Source: Armatimonadota bacterium (GTDB lineage Bacteria; Armatimonadota; Hebobacteria; GCA-020354555; CP070648). From it: 39,599 nt of DNA. Made by a program: the position numbers and the translations under genes. The notes under the pieces are model-generated. The model was not told where the DNA came from, did not search any database, and saw only the letters and a program-made list of their open reading frames with translations. Within the stretch, counting starts at the first letter, position 1. Every line of letters starts with the position of its first letter. The DNA lies in assembly GCA_020354555.1 (NCBI GenBank), contig CP070648.1:3473519-3513117 (forward strand). The letters run 5' to 3'. Positions 8,237 to 16,138 of this stretch are shown piece by piece.

Positions 8237-9416
8237 CCCAGCACGCGCGAGGAACGAGGACCCCACTGGGCTCCGAGACACGGCGGCCCGCGTCGCGTAC
8301 CTTGTGGCCACACGATCCCACGGCGGGCCCGAGCGCCAGATACTCGGGGTCGCGACCCGACACGAGCGGTCGCGTTTCCGTCCTCTCATCGTGTCGTTCG
8401 TGTCTTATCACGGCGAACGGCGCCCAGTGCTCGACGAAGCAAACCGCGCGGGGTTGCCCACCGCCGCCGTCCGCATGACGGCGACGCTTGATCCCCGCGG
8501 CGTCTCCGGCTTGGCCCGTATGCTGCGTCAGGAAGCGATCTCGCTGGTGGCAACCTACGGGTACAAAGCGGATATCCTGGGCTTGATGGCGGGGCGATTG
8601 GTCGGCGTGCCCGTTGTTGCGACATGCGGCGGTTGGACCGGACACACGCGGCTGGTGTGCCTCTACGAGGCGCTCGACAAGCTCGCGCTTCGCTTGGCGG
8701 ACCGCGTGATCGCGGTTTCTGAGGCGACGCGAAGCGCGCTGCTCCAGTCCGGCGTTGACCCGCGGCGAATAGCCGTCGTGCCTAATGCCGTTGACGGCGA
8801 ACGCTTCCGGCCGGGCGACGGCTCGAGGCTGCGCGCCGAGCTCGGCGTCGCGCCCGACACGGCGGTCATCGTCTCCGTTGGGCGACTCAGCCGTGAGAAG
8901 GGACATCGCTACCTTATTGACGCCGCGGCGCAACTCCGATCGCCCCAGCGAATTCATCTCCTGTTCGTCGGGGACGGACCTGAGAAGCCCGCGCTCGAGA
9001 GGCTCGTCGCTTCGCACGACATGACGGCCATGACGACGTTCGCCGGCTGGCGTACCGACGTTGTGCCGTTTTACCGGGCGGCCGACATCGTGGTCCTGCC
9101 TTCGCTCACCGAGGGACTACCTGTCGCCCTACTCGAAGCGATGGCCTGCGGCAAGCCGGTCGTCGCGAGCGATGTCGGCGGCGTGGCCGAGGTGCTGGGC
9201 GCAAGCGCGTACGGGCTCGTCGTTCCCCCCGCGAACCCGAGCGCTCTCACGAACGCGCTCGCATGCCTGGTGGAGAGACGCCACTTCGCGCACGCCCTGG
9301 CGGAGCGAGCGAGAGAGCGTGCGACTCAGATGACCTTCGACACGAGTGTGCGGCTGCTGGAGCATCTGTACGCGGATGTCCTTCGTGTACGCGGTCCGGG
9401 ACGACGGCACCGGTGA
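8223..9416 (+). CDS. Glycosyltransferase family 4
   Basis: A 397-residue GT4 enzyme and the last gene of the uninterrupted left block. The N-terminal half has the HGGPERQ loop (equivalent to the GGxER acceptor loop) and VVATCGGWTGHTR. The donor half has VGRLSREKGHRYLIDA, FVGDGPEK and the EX7E motif in TEGLPVALLEAMACGKPVV. ATG 8223 is preferred: a GGAAGG stretch lies about ten bases upstream, while the earlier TTG at 8196 only adds residues with no family resemblance. A 627-base gap follows, so this is the likely end of the operon. Donor and linkage are unknown. Confidence 0.88.
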   Translation: MPTASPARARNEDPTGLRDTAARVAYLVATRSHGGPERQILGVATRHERSRFRPLIVSFVSYHGERRPVLDEANRAGLPTAAVRMTATLDPRGVSGLARMLRQEAISLVATYGYKADILGLMAGRLVGVPVVATCGGWTGHTRLVCLYEALDKLALRLADRVIAVSEATRSALLQSGVDPRRIAVVPNAVDGERFRPGDGSRLRAELGVAPDTAVIVSVGRLSREKGHRYLIDAAAQLRSPQRIHLLFVGDGPEKPALERLVASHDMTAMTTFAGWRTDVVPFYRAADIVVLPSLTEGLPVALLEAMACGKPVVASDVGGVAEVLGASAYGLVVPPANPSALTNALACLVERRHFAHALAERARERATQMTFDTSVRLLEHLYADVLRVRGPGRRHR

Positions 9417-9764
9417 CTGCCGTTACGGACTGCGCAGACACGCCACGCGGAGCTCGTCTGCCGCCGAGGAGTGTTCGGGCTCCCGGATGACTCGCGCGGA
9501 ATGCGGAGCCTCCGGTATGGGGGATCCCGCGGAATGGCGCTGGGCCCCACTGACGTAGCGTCCTCCCCTCTTCACTGCCCACAGCAGCGGGCTGACCAGC
9601 CAAACGGACCATGCTCAGTGATCTGCCCTCGTATCGGCTCACCACTGGTCTCCGCGGCCCAGTAGGACAGCCGTCTCGTCATGTGGCCGCAGGAATCGCG
9701 GGCCTAAATGTGGAACACATTGGACAGGTGAAGATCCCGTGCGAGTGTCCCCCAGGGGTGGCTG

Positions 9765-9780
9765 TGGCGTCACGCTTGCT
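9765..9780 (+). promoter_or_regulatory. Possible sigma-54 (-24/-12) promoter
   Basis: TGGCGT-N5-TTGCT keeps the invariant GG-N10-GC spacing. The -12 element matches fully; the -24 element differs from TGGCAC at its last two bases. It points toward the glycosidase gene at 10044 and would leave a leader of roughly 250 bases. It is weaker than the two perfect matches at 21867 and 27739. Confidence 0.4.
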
Positions 9781-9832
9781 TGACGCGGCGTGCCCCGTGG
9801 AGACGCGGAAGCGCTTGGTGCGGCCTCGCTGA

Positions 9833-9914
9833 CCGGAGCTTCTGTCCTCCGGCAAGGCGCCGCCTTGGGTAAACTGAGCACAAGAGCCCCGTCTGGACTG
9901 GTATTGGCCGGACG
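9833..9914 (+). promoter_or_regulatory. Tandem hairpins in putative leader RNA
   Basis: Three inverted repeats follow one another: CCGGAG/CTCCGG with an 8-base loop (9833-9852), immediately abutting CAAGGC/GCCTTG with a 3-base loop (9853-9867), then CGTCTGG/CCGGACG with an 11-base loop and one G-U pair (9890-9914). No T-run follows, so they are not classic terminators. They could form a structured leader, but hairpins are common in GC-rich DNA and I recognise no known riboswitch. Confidence 0.3.
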
Positions 9915-9987
9915 CGGCTGGGCCGTGTTTTGGCGCTTCGCAACGGCGAATTGACGATGCTTCGCAGATCGGCACCGGAGCGGCACT

Positions 9988-10007
9988 GGCGCCGTCCCGG
10001 CGGCGCC
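9988..10007 (+). promoter_or_regulatory. Strong GC hairpin upstream of the glycosidase gene
   Basis: GGCGCCG and CGGCGCC form a perfect 7-bp stem with a 6-base loop, 36 bases before ATG 10044. There is no T-run after it. It may belong to the same leader structure as the hairpins at 9833-9914, or mark the 5' end of a processed message. Confidence 0.3.
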
Positions 10008-10043
10008 CAAGACCCTGAAGATCAAAGGGCAATTCACTAGGCG

Positions 10044-12200
10044 ATGAAGATGAAAAGACACTCCTCTCTACGACTGATGGCGGGAGCGCTACTGGGCCTG
10101 GCTATCCTGGGCCCCGCGGCCGAGAGTTCCTCTTTCAGCCACATCAAGACGTTTGAGAATATCTGGACGGGGACGGAGGCCGATATTCCGTTCCTCAAAG
10201 CTCATTATGACTGGCTGACGCTGAATGATTCGCTAGCGGTGGCGTATCGGAACGCCGGCGGCACGGCGTGGCTCTGGGTGTACCGGACCTACAACTACAT
10301 TCCGTGGGACGCGCCCGACGAGTGGGCTCATATCAGACAGTGGGCGGCGACGCAGGGCCTGACTCCTTCACAGTGGGAGGACATGTTCGTCCACTTCTCC
10401 ACGGACACGGTGTACCGGCCCAACCAGGAGAGTTCGACCTCCGACGCGAGCCGAGAGGATAGCTTCGAGTCGGTCTTCGTGTATAACGGAGTCGGCTACA
10501 CCGACCGCACCGCCGACGCCTACAGCGGTAGCTCCTTCCGCATCGGTGACAACCTGGGCTGGATACTGTATGTCGGGTACGAGGAACCGTTCAAAGAGGT
10601 CAACTTCACCATCTCAACGCCGGCCAGTGCCGATTGGGCGGGCGTGTGGGAGTACTGGAACGGCAGCGCGTGGGCGCCGCTGAACCCAACAGACGGCACC
10701 AACGATATGACTCGAAGCGGCAAAGTGGAGCGACTGCCGCCGCCGATGGCGTCGTGGACCCGCTGCGCGGTCAACGGTTCGACGAAGTGGTGGTGGCGGC
10801 TGCGCACCACGGCGGCGGGGACGACGCGGCCGGTGGTAGCAGGCGGCGGGCTCAAGGGCCAGAACTACGTCACCTTCGGCGGCGGGTATTACCGCGTTCC
10901 CGGATGGGATAGCGCCAATGACGCCAACGGCGATGGCGTCCGTGACACCAACAGTAACCCGGGTGCAACCGCGATCTTCCGCTACCAGTCGCGAGTGAGC
11001 GTGTACTGGCTGAAGACCTATTACCCCTACATGGGCGACGCCAACTACCGGTCATGGTTTGCCAGCTATGCGAAAGAAGTGGTCGAGGCCGGGATCGGCG
11101 GGTCAGCCCATCACTATGACTCGCTGTTCCTCGACGACGCCTTTGAGTACTTCTGGCTGCACAACGTGCAGAGCGGCAGCTCGACGATCGAGAACGCGGC
11201 TGCAACCTGGGTGGACGACTCCATTGCGCTGTTGACCGCGGTCAAGGCAACCGTAGGCCCGGACAAGATCGTCTTCCTCAACACCAGCGAGCGCACGAGC
11301 GAAACCACTGAGCGTTTCATAGACGCGGTGGACGGCTTTCTCGGAGAGAGTTACATCAATTTCGGAGCGTGTCCCCGGCGGCGTCTTGATGCCGTGGTGG
11401 ACAGGGATGCGCGCGGTAAGCACTCCCTCGTTCATGCCTCCCACAGCCTCATAAACGACGATGCAGAGCGCACTATGATGTTCTCGCTGGCGGCGTTCTA
11501 TCTGATGAAGGGAGAGCGCACGCACTACAGATTCGGCATGGATGGTCGGGGCCCCGAGCCCAACCATTTCCACGACCATTTCTACGGCGCGATCGAGTAC
11601 GATGTGGGCCAGCCGAAGGGCCCCTACTACGTCCTTCACCAGGAGGATGATCCGAGCAGCAATGACCCGTGGGGCATCGCCTACATGTACGCGCGGGAGT
11701 ACGACAACATCCTGGCGGTGACGGTGCCGATGCCGTCCTGGGACTCGACGTTTATCCCTTCCTACACCGCCGCGCTGCCGTCCTATGCGACCGGACAAGG
11801 GACGTCGAACCGCTACCAGCGGATGCGAAGCGACGCGACGATCGAGGCAACGGCCATCGCCCAGATCACTCTGCGCAACGGAGAGGGTGCGCTACTCGTC
11901 AAATCCGACCTCAGCCCGCCGGCAGTTGCGGTGAGCAAGGCCCCGGACCGCGCCACAGCGGCGCCGAGTGACGTCATCACGTACACGATCACGTACCGCA
12001 ATGACTCGTCAGAGACGATCCGGAACGCGGTGTTGACGGATGCGATCCCCGAGCACACCGCGTACGTGCCGAACAGCACGAAGCTCAACGGTGCTACCGT
12101 CACCCCGGATCCGTACGCGAACGGGCAGATTACCGTGCCAATCGGGGCAGTGGCTGCCGGGGATTCCGGTACCGTCATGTTTCAGGTGATCGTCCAATAG
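10044..12200 (+). CDS. Secreted GHL15-like putative glycoside hydrolase with inserted beta module and DUF11 tail
   Basis: A 718-residue exported protein. Residues 1-27 form a signal peptide (basic start, then LMAGALLGLAILG). A TIM-barrel-like domain resembling hypothetical glycosidase family GHL15 is split by an insert. Barrel marks are YDSLFLDDAF (D359, D364, D365) and DGFLGESYINF (E435), positions where this group keeps its acidic residues. The insert, residues about 140-268, is tryptophan-rich with a WEYWNGSAWAPL motif and a following SGKVERLPPP strand, as in beta-sandwich modules of surface proteins. Residues about 632-718 form a DUF11-type repeat (VITYTITYRN, then VLTDAIPEHTAYV). It probably cuts or remodels the cluster's own polysaccharide outside the cell. 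No PEP-CTERM or LPXTG anchor is visible. Hydrolase activity is inferred, not shown. Confidence 0.7.
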   Translation: MKMKRHSSLRLMAGALLGLAILGPAAESSSFSHIKTFENIWTGTEADIPFLKAHYDWLTLNDSLAVAYRNAGGTAWLWVYRTYNYIPWDAPDEWAHIRQWAATQGLTPSQWEDMFVHFSTDTVYRPNQESSTSDASREDSFESVFVYNGVGYTDRTADAYSGSSFRIGDNLGWILYVGYEEPFKEVNFTISTPASADWAGVWEYWNGSAWAPLNPTDGTNDMTRSGKVERLPPPMASWTRCAVNGSTKWWWRLRTTAAGTTRPVVAGGGLKGQNYVTFGGGYYRVPGWDSANDANGDGVRDTNSNPGATAIFRYQSRVSVYWLKTYYPYMGDANYRSWFASYAKEVVEAGIGGSAHHYDSLFLDDAFEYFWLHNVQSGSSTIENAAATWVDDSIALLTAVKATVGPDKIVFLNTSERTSETTERFIDAVDGFLGESYINFGACPRRRLDAVVDRDARGKHSLVHASHSLINDDAERTMMFSLAAFYLMKGERTHYRFGMDGRGPEPNHFHDHFYGAIEYDVGQPKGPYYVLHQEDDPSSNDPWGIAYMYAREYDNILAVTVPMPSWDSTFIPSYTAALPSYATGQGTSNRYQRMRSDATIEATAIAQITLRNGEGALLVKSDLSPPAVAVSKAPDRATAAPSDVITYTITYRNDSSETIRNAVLTDAIPEHTAYVPNSTKLNGATVTPDPYANGQITVPIGAVAAGDSGTVMFQVIVQ

Positions 12201-12384
12201 CGCCCGCGGGCGCCCATCCCGTATCGTCCTCTGTGCCACTCGGGCCGCCCCGAGCAGCACCGGTCGATCACGCCGGTCGATGCGAAGACCTGCGGTTCGC
12301 GCTGCTTGCCGTCGCCGATCTCGCGGGCCTGGTCTCCGGTAGCGTTGCGAAGGCTGCAGCCAATCCACGGTGGAGCCTCAGTCT

Positions 12385-13914
12385 ATGGCCGACGCCGGGC
12401 CGATGAACCGACACGAGAGGGCGCAACTCGCGGCCGTCTCGCTTGGCGCTCTGCTGCTCTATGCGAGCACCGCAACGCGGGCTGTACACACCGGGGACGC
12501 GGCGATATACGTCTTCAATGCCACCAGCGGAAACCTGTCCAATGTCGCCATTCATATGGGTCACTACCTGCTGGGCGCGGTGTTCGTGCGCGCACTCGCC
12601 GTCATAGGCATCGCGCCCGACACGGCAATGAGCATCATGGCCGCCGGTTTTGGATCCGCCGGGGTGGCGGCGATCTACCTGCTGACTCGCCGATTGGTGC
12701 CGACAAGCTCGGCGGCGGTGTTCGCCGCGCTCAGCCTTGGGGTGGCTTTCAATTACTGGTATTACTCAACGTTCCCAGAGATGTACGCTGTTCAAGCCAG
12801 TCTGATCTTCTGGGCCATGTACCTGACCCTTGGTCGCCGCGACTGGTGGGCGGGGATCATCTATGGATTGGCGATTCTCGTCTCGCCGCTCAGCCTCGCC
12901 GCCCTGCCGGCGATCGTGGTGCTCTCGCGCATTACGGGGCGCCGAGCGCCCTGGCTTACGCTGCGCTTCGTGATTGCCGCCGCCGCCGTCACGCTGCCCT
13001 TTCTCGCCGCCCTGCATCATGAGTACCTGTGGGGCCGCAGAGGACTTCTCGCCTCTGGTCAAGCCCTGCCGTGGCGCCCGCTGGCGACGATAGTCAAGGA
13101 GGACAGCTACGAACTGGCGAAGGCGTTTGGCGTGTTGATGGTGCCGGTCTGCGCGGGCGTTGTGCTGGTGGCGATCAGGAATCGGCAGTTGCTGTTCGTC
13201 ATCGCCGTCCTCGTAGCGGCCCACATTCCGGTGCTCGCCAAACCTGGGGATGCAGGTGCCTTCCTGCTGCCGGCATACGGCTTCATCGGCATGATTTCCG
13301 GCGTGGGGCTGTCCCGCATCAGCGCATGGCGACGGCCGGTGGGCGATGTCATCGCCGCATGTCTCCTGATAGCCACGTTCGCGACCTCCCTGAGCATGCT
13401 GTGGCCGAGGAAGCAAGAGGCGGAATCGTTCAAGCGGCTGTGCCCCCACATAGCGCGGGTGGTCGGGAGGAACGGTGTGCTGATTGCGGATTGGTCTGAC
13501 GGCGTGGTCTATTCGTACTATGCCGCGCCTCAGCGGCACCGTCCCCCGGATCGGCGTCCCGGTTGGGCCAATGCCGAGGAATGGGCCTTGACCGCCGAGC
13601 GAATGGACGCTCTCTATCGAAGCGGACGCCCGCTGTACGTCCTGGAGGAGCGCTACCGCCCGGTGTGGCTCGCGCGAGTTCTGCTCTCGCCGGAGACTAT
13701 TCGGCAAAGAACCGTGGCGAAATCCATATTGCGTCGTGCCCAGCGGCTGGGCCTCCCTCTGTCGCCGAACCTGAAACTCACCGCGCGCGATGTCTCATTG
13801 TTCTCTCTCATCCGAGAACATGGGGGCGAGTGGGCCCCGGAGACTCGGACGGGCGCGTCCATACGTCCCGAAAAAGAAGTTGCGCCACGATCTGAGCGGT
13901 TCTCTGCTGAGTAA
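12385..13914 (+). CDS. Polytopic GT-C-like membrane glycosyltransferase (DUF2723-like)
   Basis: A protein of about 509 residues with roughly ten membrane helices in the first 350 residues and a soluble C-terminal tail. The HTGDAAIYVFNAT segment after the first helix, followed by an extracytoplasmic histidine (IHMGHYLLG), matches the acidic first loop of GT-C enzymes and DUF2723 proteins. These use polyprenyl-phosphate sugars on the outer face of the inner membrane. It may add a side sugar to the exported glycan or glycosylate proteins. ATG 12385 is chosen because GGAG lies nine bases upstream; GTG 12370 and ATG 12403 are alternatives. The family assignment rests on topology and the first-loop motif, so it is moderate. 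Confidence 0.65.
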   Translation: MADAGPMNRHERAQLAAVSLGALLLYASTATRAVHTGDAAIYVFNATSGNLSNVAIHMGHYLLGAVFVRALAVIGIAPDTAMSIMAAGFGSAGVAAIYLLTRRLVPTSSAAVFAALSLGVAFNYWYYSTFPEMYAVQASLIFWAMYLTLGRRDWWAGIIYGLAILVSPLSLAALPAIVVLSRITGRRAPWLTLRFVIAAAAVTLPFLAALHHEYLWGRRGLLASGQALPWRPLATIVKEDSYELAKAFGVLMVPVCAGVVLVAIRNRQLLFVIAVLVAAHIPVLAKPGDAGAFLLPAYGFIGMISGVGLSRISAWRRPVGDVIAACLLIATFATSLSMLWPRKQEAESFKRLCPHIARVVGRNGVLIADWSDGVVYSYYAAPQRHRPPDRRPGWANAEEWALTAERMDALYRSGRPLYVLEERYRPVWLARVLLSPETIRQRTVAKSILRRAQRLGLPLSPNLKLTARDVSLFSLIREHGGEWAPETRTGASIRPEKEVAPRSERFSAE

Positions 13915-13991
13915 CTTGAGGCCACTCCGCCTACGTTGCGGGGGCAGCGAACCAGACGAGCCTATCGCGTCAGAGTCAGAGGCACCGTAAA

Positions 13992-15317
13992 GTGAAAGAC
14001 AGGGCACCACGGAGGACGATGCGAGACATCGCGGCTCAATGTCGTGGCTTCCGCAAGGCAGAAACGCTTCTGAGAGCGTCCAGCAAACCTGTGGCTGTCG
14101 TAGTCCCGTTGGGCGTTAACGGCATCTGCTTCACCCGCGCCCTCGCCGCCGCTCGCATCCCCGCCGTGGCCGTCACGGACGATCTGCAGCAGCCCACTTC
14201 ACGCACTCGGCTCAGCGCGGTCGTGGGGCATCCGGAGATCCACACGCCGGCGCTAGTTGACGTTCTGGCGCAACTCGGGGCCACGGCCAAGGCACGACCC
14301 GTGTTGTTCGTGCTCGCGGACGTTCAGGCTCTCCTTGTCTCTGAGCATCGCGAGTATCTACGCACGTGGTATGACTTCGCGCTGCCATCGCACGAAGTGA
14401 TGCAGTTGCTCCTCGACAAGCTCCTTTTCTCACAGTGGGCTGTCGAGCGAAACTTGCCCGTCGCCGCGACGTGGTGCGTGCGCGAGGCGCAGCAGATCGA
14501 GGATATCGCTGCCGCAATCAGCTACCCCTGCATCCTTAAGCCTCGCTACCGAGACCACCGATGGGCAAGTGAGCGATTGCCGAAAGGAATCAAGATCAGT
14601 GATGCGAGTGGGCTACGCTCGTGCTATCGGTTCGTCTCTCGCTGGCAACGGCAAGTTGTGATATCCGAATGGGTAGAGGGCCCAGACTCCAACCTGTACA
14701 TCGGCCATATCTACGTTGGCCGAGGAGGGTCCGAGTCGGTCGTGTTTCTGACGCGCAAGCTACGTCAGTATCCGCCGAGCATCGGCACCACTACACTGGC
14801 AGTCGCTTGGCGCGATGACAGGCTGACCGCTCTCACTGCGAACGTATACAGTAACCTCGACGACTATCACGGCTTCGGCGCCGTGGAGATCAAGATAGAC
14901 GCGCGCAGCGGCGAGCCTCGCATTCTCGAACCGATGGCCGGGCGTTGCAGCATGATCTGGTACCCGGCTCTGCTGCAGGGCCTTAACCTGGCTTATCTTG
15001 CCTACTGTGACGTCTTGGGGCAGCCCGCGCCGCCCTGGCGCCTTTCTGATAATCCCGCGAAGTGGCTGGACGAGCGTCCAGACTTGGCATCTGCGTGGCA
15101 CTACATCCGGCGCGGCGAGTTGACCGTCGCGGACTACCTGCGATCCATTGGTGGTCGGAAGGTATGCGTCCATGTGAACTGGCGCGATCCAATGCCTGGC
15201 GTGGGACTCATGCTGGAGACCCTCGCGCTAAGCGCGCAGAAGGCGTTGTCGCGCCGCAGTGCGCGGGAGTCGCGCCGCACGCGGACAACCTGGGAAGAGC
15301 CGCCACCCGCGCACTGA
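13992..15317 (+). CDS. ATP-grasp family ligase
   Basis: A 441-residue cytoplasmic protein of the carboxylate-amine ligase type. Visible marks are an N-terminal pre-ATP-grasp domain (VAVVVPLGVNGICF), a DKLLFSQWA segment, the ATP-binding lysine in CILKPRYRD, the adenine-side VVISEWVEGPDSN strand, and metal-ligand strands FGAVEIKID and ILEPMAGR. The last replaces the usual E-x-N pattern, so metal binding may differ. Such enzymes occur in glycan clusters, where they may attach amino acids or other carboxylates to sugars; the substrate here is unknown. The start is GTG 13992, with GAGG about nine bases upstream; ATG 14019 is the alternative. It converges on the acetyltransferase gene. Confidence 0.75.
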   Translation: MKDRAPRRTMRDIAAQCRGFRKAETLLRASSKPVAVVVPLGVNGICFTRALAAARIPAVAVTDDLQQPTSRTRLSAVVGHPEIHTPALVDVLAQLGATAKARPVLFVLADVQALLVSEHREYLRTWYDFALPSHEVMQLLLDKLLFSQWAVERNLPVAATWCVREAQQIEDIAAAISYPCILKPRYRDHRWASERLPKGIKISDASGLRSCYRFVSRWQRQVVISEWVEGPDSNLYIGHIYVGRGGSESVVFLTRKLRQYPPSIGTTTLAVAWRDDRLTALTANVYSNLDDYHGFGAVEIKIDARSGEPRILEPMAGRCSMIWYPALLQGLNLAYLAYCDVLGQPAPPWRLSDNPAKWLDERPDLASAWHYIRRGELTVADYLRSIGGRKVCVHVNWRDPMPGVGLMLETLALSAQKALSRRSARESRRTRTTWEEPPPAH

Positions 15318-15320
15318 GTG

Positions 15321-15337
15321 CGGCGGATACCCCGCCG
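15321..15337. terminator. GC-rich hairpin between convergent genes
   Basis: CGGCGG and CCGCCG form a 6-bp stem with a 5-base loop just after the ATP-grasp stop; a shorter CGCAC/GTGCG hairpin overlaps it at 15310-15322. There is no T-run, so intrinsic termination is uncertain, but the position between converging genes fits a transcription end for either strand. Confidence 0.3.
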
Positions 15338-15397
15338 TGAGCCGAACTGCCAAACATACGGCATGCGCGACGGCGCGCGGCCGGGGCGAGAGGCCGA

Positions 15398-15958
15398 CTA
15401 CAGGTTGCCCGCGACCTCTCGTTCTGTCTGCCACTGCAACGGGTCTAGCGTCCGCAGCACCCGCGCCGGCGTCCCCGCGACTACGGTGTACGGCGGCACG
15501 TCTTTGGTGACGACGGCGTTCGCGCCGATCACCGCATGATCGCCTATGGTGACCCCTTCCCTGATGAAAGCGCAGGTGCCGATCCACACATGATCCCCGA
15601 TCACGATGTCCTTCTCCACGAACTGCATCTCCGGGCCGGTGCCGTTGAGCAGGTCATGAGTCATCGCGCGAATGCAGACGAAACGCGCAATCGCGCAATT
15701 GCGACCGATGCGCACCTCGCTGTTCGGGCCGGACTCGATTTCGCTGTACGGATTGATATAGGTCCCGTCGCCGATACGGACGTTGCCTTCAACGCGAATC
15801 GGATAGCGCAGCGCCACGGTGCGAGGAATGCCCAGGCGCTTGTGAATGGCGTCGAGCTCCCGCCGCTTGTAGCGCTCGAACAAGACGGCAAAGATCGTGT
15901 CGAGCGGAAGACACCGCAGAGCCACACGTTCAATCAGCTTCTTCAGTCGAACCGGCAA
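15398..15958 (-). CDS. Hexapeptide-repeat sugar O-acetyltransferase
   Basis: A left-handed beta-helix acyltransferase of the LacA/NodL/CysE group, expected to move an acetyl group from acetyl-CoA to a sugar hydroxyl. Imperfect hexapeptide rungs run through the protein (IRVEGNVRIGDGTYI, VRIGRNCAI, IVIGDHVWIGT, VTIGDHAVIGA). The catalytic-type histidine is in MTHD, and the end VPPYTVVAGTPARV is typical. I prefer TTG 15958 (MPVRLKKLIERV in translation), with GAGGG six bases upstream, because family likeness begins there; an ATG at 16096 is possible but would add 46 residues without recognisable features. It is the last gene of the - strand export operon and probably acetylates the polymer. Confidence 0.82.
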   Translation of the reverse strand: MPVRLKKLIERVALRCLPLDTIFAVLFERYKRRELDAIHKRLGIPRTVALRYPIRVEGNVRIGDGTYINPYSEIESGPNSEVRIGRNCAIARFVCIRAMTHDLLNGTGPEMQFVEKDIVIGDHVWIGTCAFIREGVTIGDHAVIGANAVVTKDVPPYTVVAGTPARVLRTLDPLQWQTEREVAGNL

Positions 15959-16138
15959 CAGCGACCCTCGCGTTTCGCCCGTGTGAACGCCGACGCGCGC
16001 CGATGGCACGACGCCTGCAACTGGCAATGCTTGCCACGGCCCCGGGGATGACGCGCCACCCTTCGCGAGCCCTCGCCGCAGCGGCCTCGAACGCAACCAC
16101 GACCGTCTTCCGAAACCGACTCGGCGAGCCCCTCGCCG

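Larger units (their letters stand above)
9417..10043 (+). other. 627-base intergenic region
   Basis: The longest non-coding stretch inside the glycan genes. I find no protein family in any frame and no tRNA. It contains a possible sigma-54 promoter (9765-9780) and, between that and the next start, at least four GC-rich hairpins (9833-9852, 9853-9867, 9890-9914, 9988-10007). The first 350 bases show nothing I can name. Confidence 0.5.

Noticed and set aside
7176-9017. A long open frame of about 600 codons on the - strand opposite two glycosyltransferase genes
   Set aside because: Its translation is arginine/proline-rich low-complexity sequence without domains, and the + strand frames carry clear GT4 motifs. 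It is a by-product of high GC content.
9783-10043. c-di-GMP (GEMM) riboswitch before the glycosidase gene
   Set aside because: The context (PilZ protein nearby, hairpins in the leader) made it tempting, but the conserved GEMM core and tetraloop-receptor features are not visible.
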